Assembly (NCBI GenBank): GCA_003116975.1
Contig: BGKB01000015.1
Coordinates: 186,001-250,000 of the forward strand
Reading direction: 5' to 3'
Length of the DNA: 64,000 nt
DNA from: Aurantiochytrium sp. KH105
Taxonomy: Eukaryota; Sar; Bigyra; Thraustochytrida; Thraustochytriidae
Within the stretch, counting starts at the first letter, position 1. Every line of letters begins with the position of its first letter. A program made the position numbers and the translations under genes. Under the pieces are notes generated by a model that saw only the letters and a list, made by a program, of their open reading frames with translations, was not told the DNA's origin and searched no databases. Shown one piece after another: positions 1 to 8,373 of the stretch.

Positions 1-204
1 GCCGTTGGACTTCGCTTGGCGGGCCTGGGCTGCGTGCCCGGTTCGGGGCGCACGCCCGTCGCCTCCGCGACCCCGCCCGTCGCCTCCGCAACGTCCATCG
101 GGCTCTCTCAAAGATATCAGCGAGGCTACTCGATGTCTGCTGCAACTAGCACTTGCTTGGTCCAGGACGGTATCTCGTGATGGCGGCAAATAAACTCGAT
201 GCAG

Positions 205-355
205 ACGAGAACAGTTCATTGTCAATGAAAGCAATCGATTGCTCAAGCGCTCCGCTCTGGCCATTTTCGGCCACGACATCCTCGGCCGCGACGTTGTGAA
301 AAGCCAAGCTTTGGGTCGGTTCTTGGCCCATCTCAAGCTGTTAAAAAGCAAGTAG
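205..355 (+). CDS. possible terminal exon of an upstream gene (partial, unrecognised)
   Basis: From about 205 a frame with no ATG reads a well-behaved helical peptide (EQFIVNESNRLLKRSALAIF, then GHDILGRDVVKSQALGRFLA) and ends at TAG 353-355. The frame is closed by TAA at 191-193. A tgCAG at 200-204 could be a 3' splice acceptor, so this may be the last exon of a gene entering from the left. Composition is far more protein-like than neighbouring frames. I do not recognise the family, and no convincing donor is visible within the first 200 bases. It could also be a decayed fragment. Confidence 0.3.
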
Positions 356-1454
356 ACCGCGTGGTGTAGATGTGAAATCAAAGGGCTCATCGTGGCGCCT
401 AAGAAAGCTCTGTGAGGCCTGCAAGAAAACGTTTAGACAAGAATGGACTTTATTCATTCGCTGACACACGATAGATACCTCTTGCTGGGCTCGCTCTCGT
501 CATCCCAGCACAGAGTCTAGAACCGCTGTGCGCGCCACAGCATCGCACCAAACAAGCGTCTACGTCTTGCTCTTGCCTGGGCGATGCGCATCCTCTTGTA
601 TCTAATCCCCGCCATTGCTCTCCTCGCTTGCCTGCACTGCTCGCGATGCTGTGCTGCGACCTCTGCAACACCCATCAACGCCACAAAAGCAGTTTCGGCC
701 ACCGTCCGTCACCTCACGAGGCCCGCGCTACCAAATCCGACCGTTCCCGGCGCTCGCACGTCCAACCCTTTTTCCCATGTTCCCCTCCGCGCCGTGCAAT
801 CCTTGCCAACGAACAAGCAAGCAACCAAATAGTAACAAACAAACAAACAAACAAGCAAACAAACAAACAAACAAACAAACAAACAAACAAACAAACAAAC
901 TCCAAGCACACCGCGGGCCTTTCCATATCCCCATTCCCTCGTGCATGTTCCCGGGCGCATTCTTGGCGCCTTCCCCGCTCTGGCCCAGCAGCCCTGCTCC
1001 GCTCTCTTCCCCTCACCACCGACCATCTGCGATTGGTTCTCGGCATCGCAAATTCCCGCGGCGTGTGCGCGCGTCGCGGTGCGTGCGTGCCTGTTCTGGC
1101 GAGGCCTTTTCTTTTCTTTTCTTTCCTTCTCTCGCAAACCGCAAAGCAAGCGCGACGCCGCGCAGGCAGGCAGCCAAGCCGCCAGCCAGCAAAACGCCAA
1201 CCGCGGGCCGCGGCAGCTCGGCTCGGGCGTCGTGACGCGGAGACCAAGAACTCAGAACCAACTCGACTCATCCCGGCCCATCCGATTCCGTGCCGCTCCG
1301 TCGCTCGGTCGCTCTCAGGTCGCGCCCGGGAAACCTCGGCCGAGGCAAACACGAAACGAGCCCAGCCAGCGAGCGTGGCCGCGCGTCCCGGCAGGCCCGC
1401 GGCGAGCGGCCAGGGGAGGGAGGGAGGCCGGCGGCGAGGCGCGCCACGGCGACG
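356..1454. other. 5' leader/promoter region of the MFS gene
   Basis: No convincing gene is present. The region becomes increasingly GC-rich towards the ATG at 1455. It holds a CAAA/AAAC array (836-899) and a CTTTT-type pyrimidine tract (about 1107-1135). An 82-codon frame at 584-832 has a signal-peptide-like start but nothing else supports it. Confidence 0.5.
836..899. repeat. CAAA/AAAC tetranucleotide microsatellite
   Basis: About 16 near-perfect tetranucleotide units with one AAGC variant, in non-coding DNA upstream of the MFS gene. It is of the same slippage class as the many tracts between 33 and 55 kb. Confidence 0.9.
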
Positions 1455-2900
1455 ATGGAGCGCGAGGCCGGACCGCCGCCGCCGTCTGAGGCCGCGCCCG
1501 GCGCGGCGGGCGCGCGAGATCCCGAACGGCCGGCCATACCGCCCTTCAGGCGCAACGTCCTGCTGCTCTCGGTGGCATGGTGTTTCGGCGTCGCGGCGGC
1601 CTTCATGCAGCTGAGCGCCACCACGCTCGCCGTGGCCGAGCTGTACGATGAGTCGAAGTCCACGCTGCCGCTCGGCGTCCTCATGGCCTCGGCCGCGGTC
1701 TTTGCGGCGCTCGTTCCGCACATGACGCCGCGCTACGGGAAGTGGCGCGTCTACGGGACGGCCACCTGCCTCGGGATGGTCATGGCCGCCGTGGAGCTGG
1801 CCGTCGTGTACACCGTGGGGAAAGGCATCAACGAGAATGGCGGCGTCGTGGACCCGGAAGACGGCAGGCTCGTCTTTATTGTGATCATGGTCTCTTGCGT
1901 GCCGCAAGGCTTCGTCTACGCGTGCGCCAACAACTTCCGCCTGACCTCTGTCGACTACGCCGTGGAAAAACGACAAATCCCGATCGCCATCTCCATGACG
2001 ATGGGCGGTGGCATTGCGGCGGCCCTCGTGGGCCCGCTGCTGGCCATCGCCTCGCGCGACCTTGGAGACGTCAAGTTTGCCGGTTCCTTCTTGCACCTCT
2101 TTCTCCTCTATGTGGCGCTTCTTCTCACGCTCTCGCGCATTGAGTTCATCAAAGCATCACGACCCGGATCCCAGGAGGTCTTGGACGCCAACGCTGCGGC
2201 GGGCCTCCCGCCGCCGCGCTCCCTCAAGCAGCTGCTTTTGCAATGGGACTTTTTCATTGCGCTTCTGGTGCAGGTCGTCACCTTTGCTACCATGGGAGCG
2301 CTTATGAGTGCTACGCCTGTTTCGATGCGCAACGAGGGCTTTTCGTACGCACTCATCACAACCACAATTGTATTGCATCTCATGGGCATGTATGTTCCTT
2401 CCTTTTGGATTGGCAAGGTTGTCACGCGTTTTGGAATCGGCAAGGTCATGGTCGCGGGACTTGCGGTGGAAATGATCGGGGCGCTTCTTTTCCTGATTCA
2501 ACGCTCGGCTCCAATTTATATTTGTGGCATTGTGCTCGTAGGCGTTGGGTGGAACTTTGGTTTCATCTCGGCGACTTCGCGCATCGGCATGCTCGCCACC
2601 GAGGCGGAAAAGCCACGTCTGCATGCGCTCAACGACACTCCTGTACTCGCCTCACTGGGTATCTCGTTTCTTACCTCGGGACCGCTGTATACGTCGCTCG
2701 GTTGGGAGAACCTCGCTTTGCTCAACTCTGTCATCATTATTGCCACCTTTATCGTCGTCGTCATACGCGAGGCTCGCCTTATTGCGAATAATGCCGGTGC
2801 TTCGAACGAGTTCGCCGAGGTTCCCGCAAAGTCCCGTGTGGCAGAAGTCGAACAGCAGACCAGCGCAGAAGAACCTGCAGATCACCTCGCCGAGGTATAA
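1455..2900 (+). CDS. Major facilitator superfamily (MFS) transporter
   Basis: This 481-residue polytopic protein is probably a secondary transporter of a small solute. About 12 hydrophobic helices can be placed: the first at residues 33-58, then about 72-90, 98-121, 138-160, 177-199, 210-228 and 262-285, and the C-terminal half from 297 to 440. The loop between helices 2 and 3 holds PRYGKWRVYG, and the C-terminal half holds SFWIGKVVTRFG. Both are the basic loop motifs expected in each MFS half. The last 45 residues are polar and cytosolic. I chose the ATG at 1455 because hydrophobic sequence starts soon after it, while the frame upstream is Arg/Pro-rich leader. The HLMGMYVPSFWIG segment resembles bacterial riboflavin-type and efflux MFS proteins, but substrate cannot be read from sequence. 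It is convergent with the ROC-COR gene. No intron is needed. Confidence 0.9.
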   Translation: MEREAGPPPPSEAAPGAAGARDPERPAIPPFRRNVLLLSVAWCFGVAAAFMQLSATTLAVAELYDESKSTLPLGVLMASAAVFAALVPHMTPRYGKWRVYGTATCLGMVMAAVELAVVYTVGKGINENGGVVDPEDGRLVFIVIMVSCVPQGFVYACANNFRLTSVDYAVEKRQIPIAISMTMGGGIAAALVGPLLAIASRDLGDVKFAGSFLHLFLLYVALLLTLSRIEFIKASRPGSQEVLDANAAAGLPPPRSLKQLLLQWDFFIALLVQVVTFATMGALMSATPVSMRNEGFSYALITTTIVLHLMGMYVPSFWIGKVVTRFGIGKVMVAGLAVEMIGALLFLIQRSAPIYICGIVLVGVGWNFGFISATSRIGMLATEAEKPRLHALNDTPVLASLGISFLTSGPLYTSLGWENLALLNSVIIIATFIVVVIREARLIANNAGASNEFAEVPAKSRVAEVEQQTSAEEPADHLAEV

Positions 2901-3115
2901 GTCTACGTCTGGGAGCATCAGTTCTTTTCTTCGGGCAGCATCTTTGACGAACAGCAGAGCAGCGCAAAGGTGCGTCCGTATTTCCTCGCCGAGGCTTCAA
3001 TCTCCGCTTCTGGCAGCGCACTGCTGTCTCTGAGCCGGTCATTGTGGAGATGCAAACCTATGCCGGAAGCTCCTTGGCTGCTTGCGGTGATCTAATCAGT
3101 ACATTTTTGGCAGCA

Positions 3116-3121
3116 AATAAA
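3116..3121 (+). terminator. putative polyadenylation signal of the MFS gene
   Basis: AATAAA lies 216 bases past the MFS stop in AT-rich sequence. The hexamer is seen directly. Its use as a 3' end signal is inferred. Confidence 0.4.
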
Positions 3122-3603
3122 TCGGTCAGTCTCCTTGGCTTTTTGTTAGCTTCCGAAGTTCTTAATGAATGTATTAGACTCTTTCAATTTTAATCAATAG
3201 GCGTACCGGGAGGTTGCATTGCCTTCTTGACAACTACACTGTCGATGACAATAAAGCATTCTCTAGAAATTCCGTACACATCCCGTGGTGATAAGTAGCC
3301 GAAGTTGATGAATTTTCAGTTTGTGTGTTCATTTGTTTGTATTGTGAAGCAGTTGATTCTACAATCGCTTGTGCTTGCTGGCCCTTGTCGACAAATGCAT
3401 CCAATTACATCGATCAGACTTTTTGCGTTGTCCTAAAAAATGAACTGTTCACCAGCAATTGCATACAAAATGAACTTCTTCAGTGAGAGATGATTGTGCG
3501 AGTCTCTCTCGTGAACGGAGGCGGACTGCAAAAGCCTGTGCAGCAAACTAGAGCCACGCACGGCCTGTGTCGCAAAGCAGTACGAACAACAACAACAATA
3601 ACA

Positions 3604-3613
3604 TTTATTTATT
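3604..3613 (-). terminator. putative overlapping polyadenylation signals of the ROC-COR gene
   Basis: Two overlapping AATAAA hexamers on the minus strand start about 9 bases past the stop of the WD40-ROC-COR-TIR gene. That is unusually close. The role is inferred from position. Confidence 0.4.
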
Positions 3614-3621
3614 TCTACTGA

Positions 3622-6600
3622 TCAGCGAGCGGTCCGGATGCGCTCGATGAGCTCCTTGTAAAAGGCCTCTGCCAGGTACAGGCGACGCTGGAAAGGCATG
3701 GACTCCGTCTCCTTGAAGAGATGCTTGGCCGATGCCGGAGCAGCATCAATGTATGCGGAGAAAGGGGCAAAACCGATGCGGCTTGGGTCGCTCTCGTGCA
3801 CAACTAAAATAGGCTTCTCCTCTTGTTGCGCCGTTTGCAGCTCCATTTTCACGGCGTCGGAGAACACCGTCTTGGAAAGGAAGAGCAAGTAACACTTGGA
3901 CTTGCGAATGCCTCGCTTCATTGCATCCTCTGCGAGGTTGCCCTCGGTCTCCTGATCAACCCAGACATGAAGTCCACGATTGCGAAGCTTTTCCGCCATA
4001 AGATTGCAAGCATCGCCTGCGTCAACTTGACGATGACTCAGAAAGACGTGGTATTCAAGCCCAGCAGCCAGCGGGATATTCGCCCTTTCCACAGTCCCCG
4101 TGTCCTTTTCGTCTTCGGTCAGCGAACCATCCTCGAAGAAAAGGTCAAAATCGGCGACAGGAATGTTGCCAACGCCAACTGACGCGACTTTGGCAGCCTT
4201 GGTCTCGCGAGAATGGACCAAGTTATCGTATTCGACGCGCACTGAAGGATCACGGGGTGACTGCAGATGCAGTTGCCAGGGCAGATCCTTGAAGACGGCG
4301 TCACGAGCGCCGCGAAACATACTAATGAGCGTTTTCAGGGTGCTGGCAGGAATCTCCGTTTCGGGGACCATGATGAGCCGAATCTGGTCGCCCACCTCCT
4401 CCAGCGCAAACTCTGACAGATCAAAACGAATGATAGCCTGGTGGCCTGCGAGGCGCGGGGCACCCCAACGCGTGCTCAGGTCGCCGCTGTGCTTGGCGCA
4501 AAGCGAGAGAAGACGCGCAAAGACACCGTCTGGAAGAAAGAACTCGGAAAAGTCCAGCGCGCAGGTGAGCCCGCTCTGAACGCTTGCAACGTCTTGTTCG
4601 AGTTTGCGGTCCGTTGAGTTCTTAAGCAGACTGCTCACCAAGAAAAGCGTCTCGTCTTGGCGGCCCCTCGTCAGCGCCTCTTCTGGAAACGCCCAGTTTG
4701 ACATCAGCATCGTCTCATCCATGAACGCCCGCAGATAGTCGACTTCTTCGTCATTCCACAGAAACCTCAGCAGACTGAGCGTGGCGATGCCGCGTTTGCG
4801 CAGCACCGCAAAGTCTTTTTTGAGACCAGCATTCTGCAGTTCACGATTGTATCGCATCTGCTTGACGTGGATCTTGTCCGCAATCACGCGCGAAAGCTTG
4901 TCCAGGAGCCACTGCGGATTCAATATGACCTTGTCGTGCAAGGTGTCTGTTGCGCGGAGATGGACGAGCATGCCGAGCTCGTGGAAGAAGCTCAAGAGCT
5001 CGTCGGTCTGATCACCGGCGTGGTACTTGGTCGCGAGTTCTTGCACTGTATCAAAAGGCACATGATCGCGGTCCAGCTTCAGCAGGTCGTCCAACACCTT
5101 GAGCCAGCGCAGCGAGATCTTCCGCGAGACGGCCTCGAGCGACGATGCGCTTGCTTCGACAGCAGCTCGCAATTTTGAGGCACGATTTGGCTCGGGGCTC
5201 ATGTTGTCAATAGGAAAGAAGCTTAAGCTTGCTATCGAGTTTGGCACGATGTTATCGTTTTCGTCAACAGACAGATTTTCGACGAGGATCTCCTCCACCT
5301 CGTTGGCGTCAACTGCCGTCTGGTCATAGTGCGTGCCCACCAGAATGATGGGTGCAGTCGGCGCATGCAGCTTGATCGAGTTGAGCCAAAAGGAAAGGTA
5401 CTTCAAGGCTTCCTCCTGCTTGATGAGGAGTTCCTGCATGTCAAAGACGACCATATAGACGCCACCCTCGCGCGTGAGGAAAATGTGGTGTAGCGCGTAA
5501 AAGACGTCCTGGCCCGCATAGTCCCAGATCGTAAAGATGATCTTCTGGCCCGACTGCGTCTTGCCGGCCATGTTCCTGATCTCCGCCATGTCGAATCGTC
5601 GCGCCACCTCGGCCTCGGGCACCAGTTCCACCTGCACCTCTGCCGCGAAGGGCCGCGCGGCAGAAGAACGTCGGCGTCCAAAGACGACATTCGAAATGCC
5701 TTGGGAGACGCGCTTGGGCAGCGATTGCCGCTTCTTGCTTCTGGGTCGCTCCGCTTGCGCGGCCATGCGCAGCGCCGCCACGCGGCACGCCTGGCGTTCA
5801 AACCCGCTGTCGAATTCCTCTTCCCGCCACGACTCTGCATCGGTGCGCTTGAGCTCGACGCCCACCGTCGAGACGTGCTCCGCCACGGGCTCCATGCCCA
5901 GCAGCGAGCGCACCGTGGACGTCTTGCCGGCGGCGCCCTGGCCGACGACCATGAGCTTGCAGCGGCCCAGCTCCGCGGGGTCCCCGTTCGCCAGCGCCGC
6001 CTGGAGCGCCTCCTTCGCCGCCGCAGTCGTCGCGGGGCCGCCGAGCACGTCCTCGATGGGCCGCACGGCCTCCGTGCCGTCCAGCACGCGCGTCGAGGCG
6101 CCCGTCTCCGCGTCCCAGATGCGCACGCTCTGGTCGTTAGATCCGCTCACGATCTCCGACCCCAAGAGAGAGACCGAGCGCACATAGTCCGAGTGTCCTT
6201 GCAAGACGTGCAGCGCGTCTCCGCTGCGCGCGTCCCAGAGTCTGACCGTGCTGTCCCGGGACCCGCTCACGATGCGGTCTCCCTCGAGCGCGACAGAGCG
6301 CACCAAGCGGGTGTGTCCTTCGAGGACGCGGACGAGCTGGAAGGAAGGCACGGCGTAGACCCTCACCTTCCTGTCTAGGGACCCGCTCACCATGCGCTGC
6401 GCGTCGATCGCGACCGCGTTGACCGCGCCTGTCGCCTCCGTGAGGACGTGGCGTGGGCCGCCGCTGGCCCGGTCGAAGACGCGCACGGTCTTGTCTTTCA
6501 ACCCGGCCACGAGCAGGTTCTCGTGGGCGGCAACGCTGTAGACCCTCGCCCCGGCGTCGATCCTCAAGGTCTCTCGGCCGCTGATCTTGTCCCAGACGCG

Positions 6601-6933
6601 GACGGTCTGGTCGTCGTTCCCGCTGCCGCCGGAGATGATCTCGTTGCCGTCGAAGATGACGCTCAAGACATAGCCGGTGTGGCCCTGGAGGGCGTGCAGG
6701 ACGGAGGCGGTGGCCAGGTCAATCAGGAAGAGGCCGCCTGCGTCAGTCCCCACGGCGGCGAGGTTGCCCTGCACGGCCACTGTGTTGGCCTCTTTGTTGT
6801 TGGGCATCTTCATCTCCAAGACGAGGGCGCCGTCCTTCTTGCTCCATGCGCGCAAGTACGCATCGCCGCTGGCGGCCAGCACGAGGTCGGCGGACTGCGC
6901 GACGCCCCACACGCGGCCTTCAATGCGGCCCAT
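3622..6933 (-). CDS. WD40-ROC-COR-TIR multidomain GTPase (Roco family)
   Basis: This 1,103-residue protein joins four modules. Residues 1-290 form a WD40 propeller with repeating GHT..VRSV....VSGS.D.TVR(L/I)WD units. Residues 325-600 form a ROC Ras-like GTPase, with P-loop GQGAAGKTS (331-339), DYAGQ at 471-475 as the switch II DxxG motif, and THYD at 534-537 in the G4 position, as is common in Roco proteins. A basic insert (about 390-430) separates P-loop and switch II. Residues 605-890 fit a COR dimerisation domain, with NPQWLLDKL at 672-680. Residues 960-1075 form a TIR domain: YHVFLSHRQVD, HVWVDQETEG, and an acidic residue (about E1002) where SARM1-type NADase TIRs carry the catalytic Glu. 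The ATG at 6933 starts the propeller; upstream sequence is GC-rich leader containing an assembly gap. Known Roco proteins signal as GTPases. A sensor-switch-NADase role is inferred. Confidence 0.92.
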   Translation of the reverse strand: MGRIEGRVWGVAQSADLVLAASGDAYLRAWSKKDGALVLEMKMPNNKEANTVAVQGNLAAVGTDAGGLFLIDLATASVLHALQGHTGYVLSVIFDGNEIISGGSGNDDQTVRVWDKISGRETLRIDAGARVYSVAAHENLLVAGLKDKTVRVFDRASGGPRHVLTEATGAVNAVAIDAQRMVSGSLDRKVRVYAVPSFQLVRVLEGHTRLVRSVALEGDRIVSGSRDSTVRLWDARSGDALHVLQGHSDYVRSVSLLGSEIVSGSNDQSVRIWDAETGASTRVLDGTEAVRPIEDVLGGPATTAAAKEALQAALANGDPAELGRCKLMVVGQGAAGKTSTVRSLLGMEPVAEHVSTVGVELKRTDAESWREEEFDSGFERQACRVAALRMAAQAERPRSKKRQSLPKRVSQGISNVVFGRRRSSAARPFAAEVQVELVPEAEVARRFDMAEIRNMAGKTQSGQKIIFTIWDYAGQDVFYALHHIFLTREGGVYMVVFDMQELLIKQEEALKYLSFWLNSIKLHAPTAPIILVGTHYDQTAVDANEVEEILVENLSVDENDNIVPNSIASLSFFPIDNMSPEPNRASKLRAAVEASASSLEAVSRKISLRWLKVLDDLLKLDRDHVPFDTVQELATKYHAGDQTDELLSFFHELGMLVHLRATDTLHDKVILNPQWLLDKLSRVIADKIHVKQMRYNRELQNAGLKKDFAVLRKRGIATLSLLRFLWNDEEVDYLRAFMDETMLMSNWAFPEEALTRGRQDETLFLVSSLLKNSTDRKLEQDVASVQSGLTCALDFSEFFLPDGVFARLLSLCAKHSGDLSTRWGAPRLAGHQAIIRFDLSEFALEEVGDQIRLIMVPETEIPASTLKTLISMFRGARDAVFKDLPWQLHLQSPRDPSVRVEYDNLVHSRETKAAKVASVGVGNIPVADFDLFFEDGSLTEDEKDTGTVERANIPLAAGLEYHVFLSHRQVDAGDACNLMAEKLRNRGLHVWVDQETEGNLAEDAMKRGIRKSKCYLLFLSKTVFSDAVKMELQTAQQEEKPILVVHESDPSRIGFAPFSAYIDAAPASAKHLFKETESMPFQRRLYLAEAFYKELIERIRTAR

Positions 6934-8373
6934 GGCTGCGGCGGCGGCGAGGGGAGCGAGGGCGGGCGGGCGGACGGGCGGTAAGCGACGCGAAGAAGCG
7001 GCGCGGGCGAGAGGCTGCGGCGCAGATGGGGCAAGAAAGCAGAGAGAGAGGGAGAGACTCGGGCGAGGGAAGGGAAAGGAAAGAAGGGCGCGGGGAGAGC
7101 CTGGCTTGGCTGGCTGCTGATGCGATGATGCGGACTTGGCGCGTTCTCCGCGGAGGCGTGCGCGGACGGAGCGTGTCGCGGCGCGGAGGAAGAGAGCGGG
7201 AGGGGGGGGGGGGGGGGGGGGNNNNNNNNNNNGAGGGAGGGGGGTGCTGGCTTGCGCCTTGCGCGCCTGCCTGCCTGCCACGCGGTCGTGCGCGCGCGAG
7301 GGCGAGAGCGAAAGGTGTTTGTGCCAAAAAAATTGCCAGCGCGTGCCATGCACACGGCTGCACGCGCGGCTTTCGTTTCCTTTTCCGTGTACGATATTAT
7401 ACAGCTCGTGGACAGAGTGAGCAAGCCTCGGAAAGCTGCGCGGAGCGAAGGGAGGGAGGGAGGACATAGTATACTATAACATCATGGGATGAGGCGAATG
7501 GCGAGAGCGCGGACCACTACCTCATCTCTCGAAGTGCCTGCCTTCATTAAAATTTATCTGGTTTGCACTCACAAGAAGCGCGCCTTTTTCTATAAAATGA
7601 CAGAAAATTGGACCATGCAGGGAAAGAGAAGAAGGACGACCAGGTTTACCACAAATTCTTCTTTGCTGAAAGATTCTACCACTTCACGACATGAACGTTG
7701 CACAAACGGTTGTAGTAGTGCTAAGAGTCGGCCGACTCAAAGACGAATGCATCTTGATCACTTGATCGTCGACCTTGTGTTTGGTGGACTCAAGCGGCGA
7801 CGTTGATGTCGTGTCTTCAACGCACAGAATTTCAAGCGACTCGACATTGGGCTATCTATCTCACAAATGGCGTTGCGCACCGGGGAGCGAGAAAGGCGGA
7901 AGCATCCCTATTTTATTCTTTCATATTTCCAAAGACCGCAAGAAAGCGAAGATTTGTTTTGACAGACCCGAAAATCCGCACTTGCGTTTCGGCTTGGTCT
8001 CCAGAGCGCGAATCTGGTCTTTTCGAGCCACGAAACTTCGTAGACAGAAACTTATCGCGTGCGTGGTCCGCGCGAGGGGCTGACACTGGGCGCTAGTTGG
8101 GGCCGGATAGAGGCAAATTGTAATGGGGGACAGGTGCAAGTGCCATGTGTCTCTTTGCGGAGAATGCAACCTGTGCTCACGCTGTCAGTGTGCGTGCACG
8201 CACAACAAGCTAACCACCGCCCAGCGAGTTGCACGGACCCGAGGTCGCCCTTGAAAAGAGTAAAGACCGGTGCGTGAGGAGAGGAGAAAACGAAGAGTGC
8301 CAAGCGTCTGCTTTCCCGTGCTCGAGACACCGCTAAGGTTTCTCTGTCCCTAGACGAACGGCAAACGAAAAGA
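6934..8373. other. promoter/leader of the ROC-COR gene and gene-free flank
   Basis: This holds the GC-rich leader of the minus-strand gene, a 20-G homopolymer with an adjoining run of Ns, and then a drop to near-balanced base composition after about 7,480. I see no supported gene. Confidence 0.6.
7202..7232. repeat. poly-G run ending in an assembly gap
   Basis: Twenty G bases (7202-7221) are followed by 11 Ns (7222-7232) and then more G-rich sequence. It lies about 270 bases upstream of the ROC-COR start codon. The true run length is unknown because sequencing evidently failed there. A G-quadruplex is plausible on this strand. Confidence 0.95.

Larger units (their letters stand above)
2901..3621. 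other. convergent 3' intergenic region
   Basis: This is the tail-to-tail spacer between the MFS gene (+) and the WD40-ROC-COR-TIR gene (-). It is AT-richer than the flanks and holds polyadenylation-like AATAAA sites for both strands. No open frame is convincing. Confidence 0.6.

Noticed and set aside
584-832. 82-codon frame with a signal-peptide-like start
   Set aside because: The hydrophobic stretch is short, the rest runs into the microsatellite, and no context supports expression.
628-2096. Long open frames on both strands over the MFS leader and N-terminus
   Set aside because: They are Arg/Pro/Ala-rich shadows of GC-rich DNA or pass through the CAAA array, and lack any domain.
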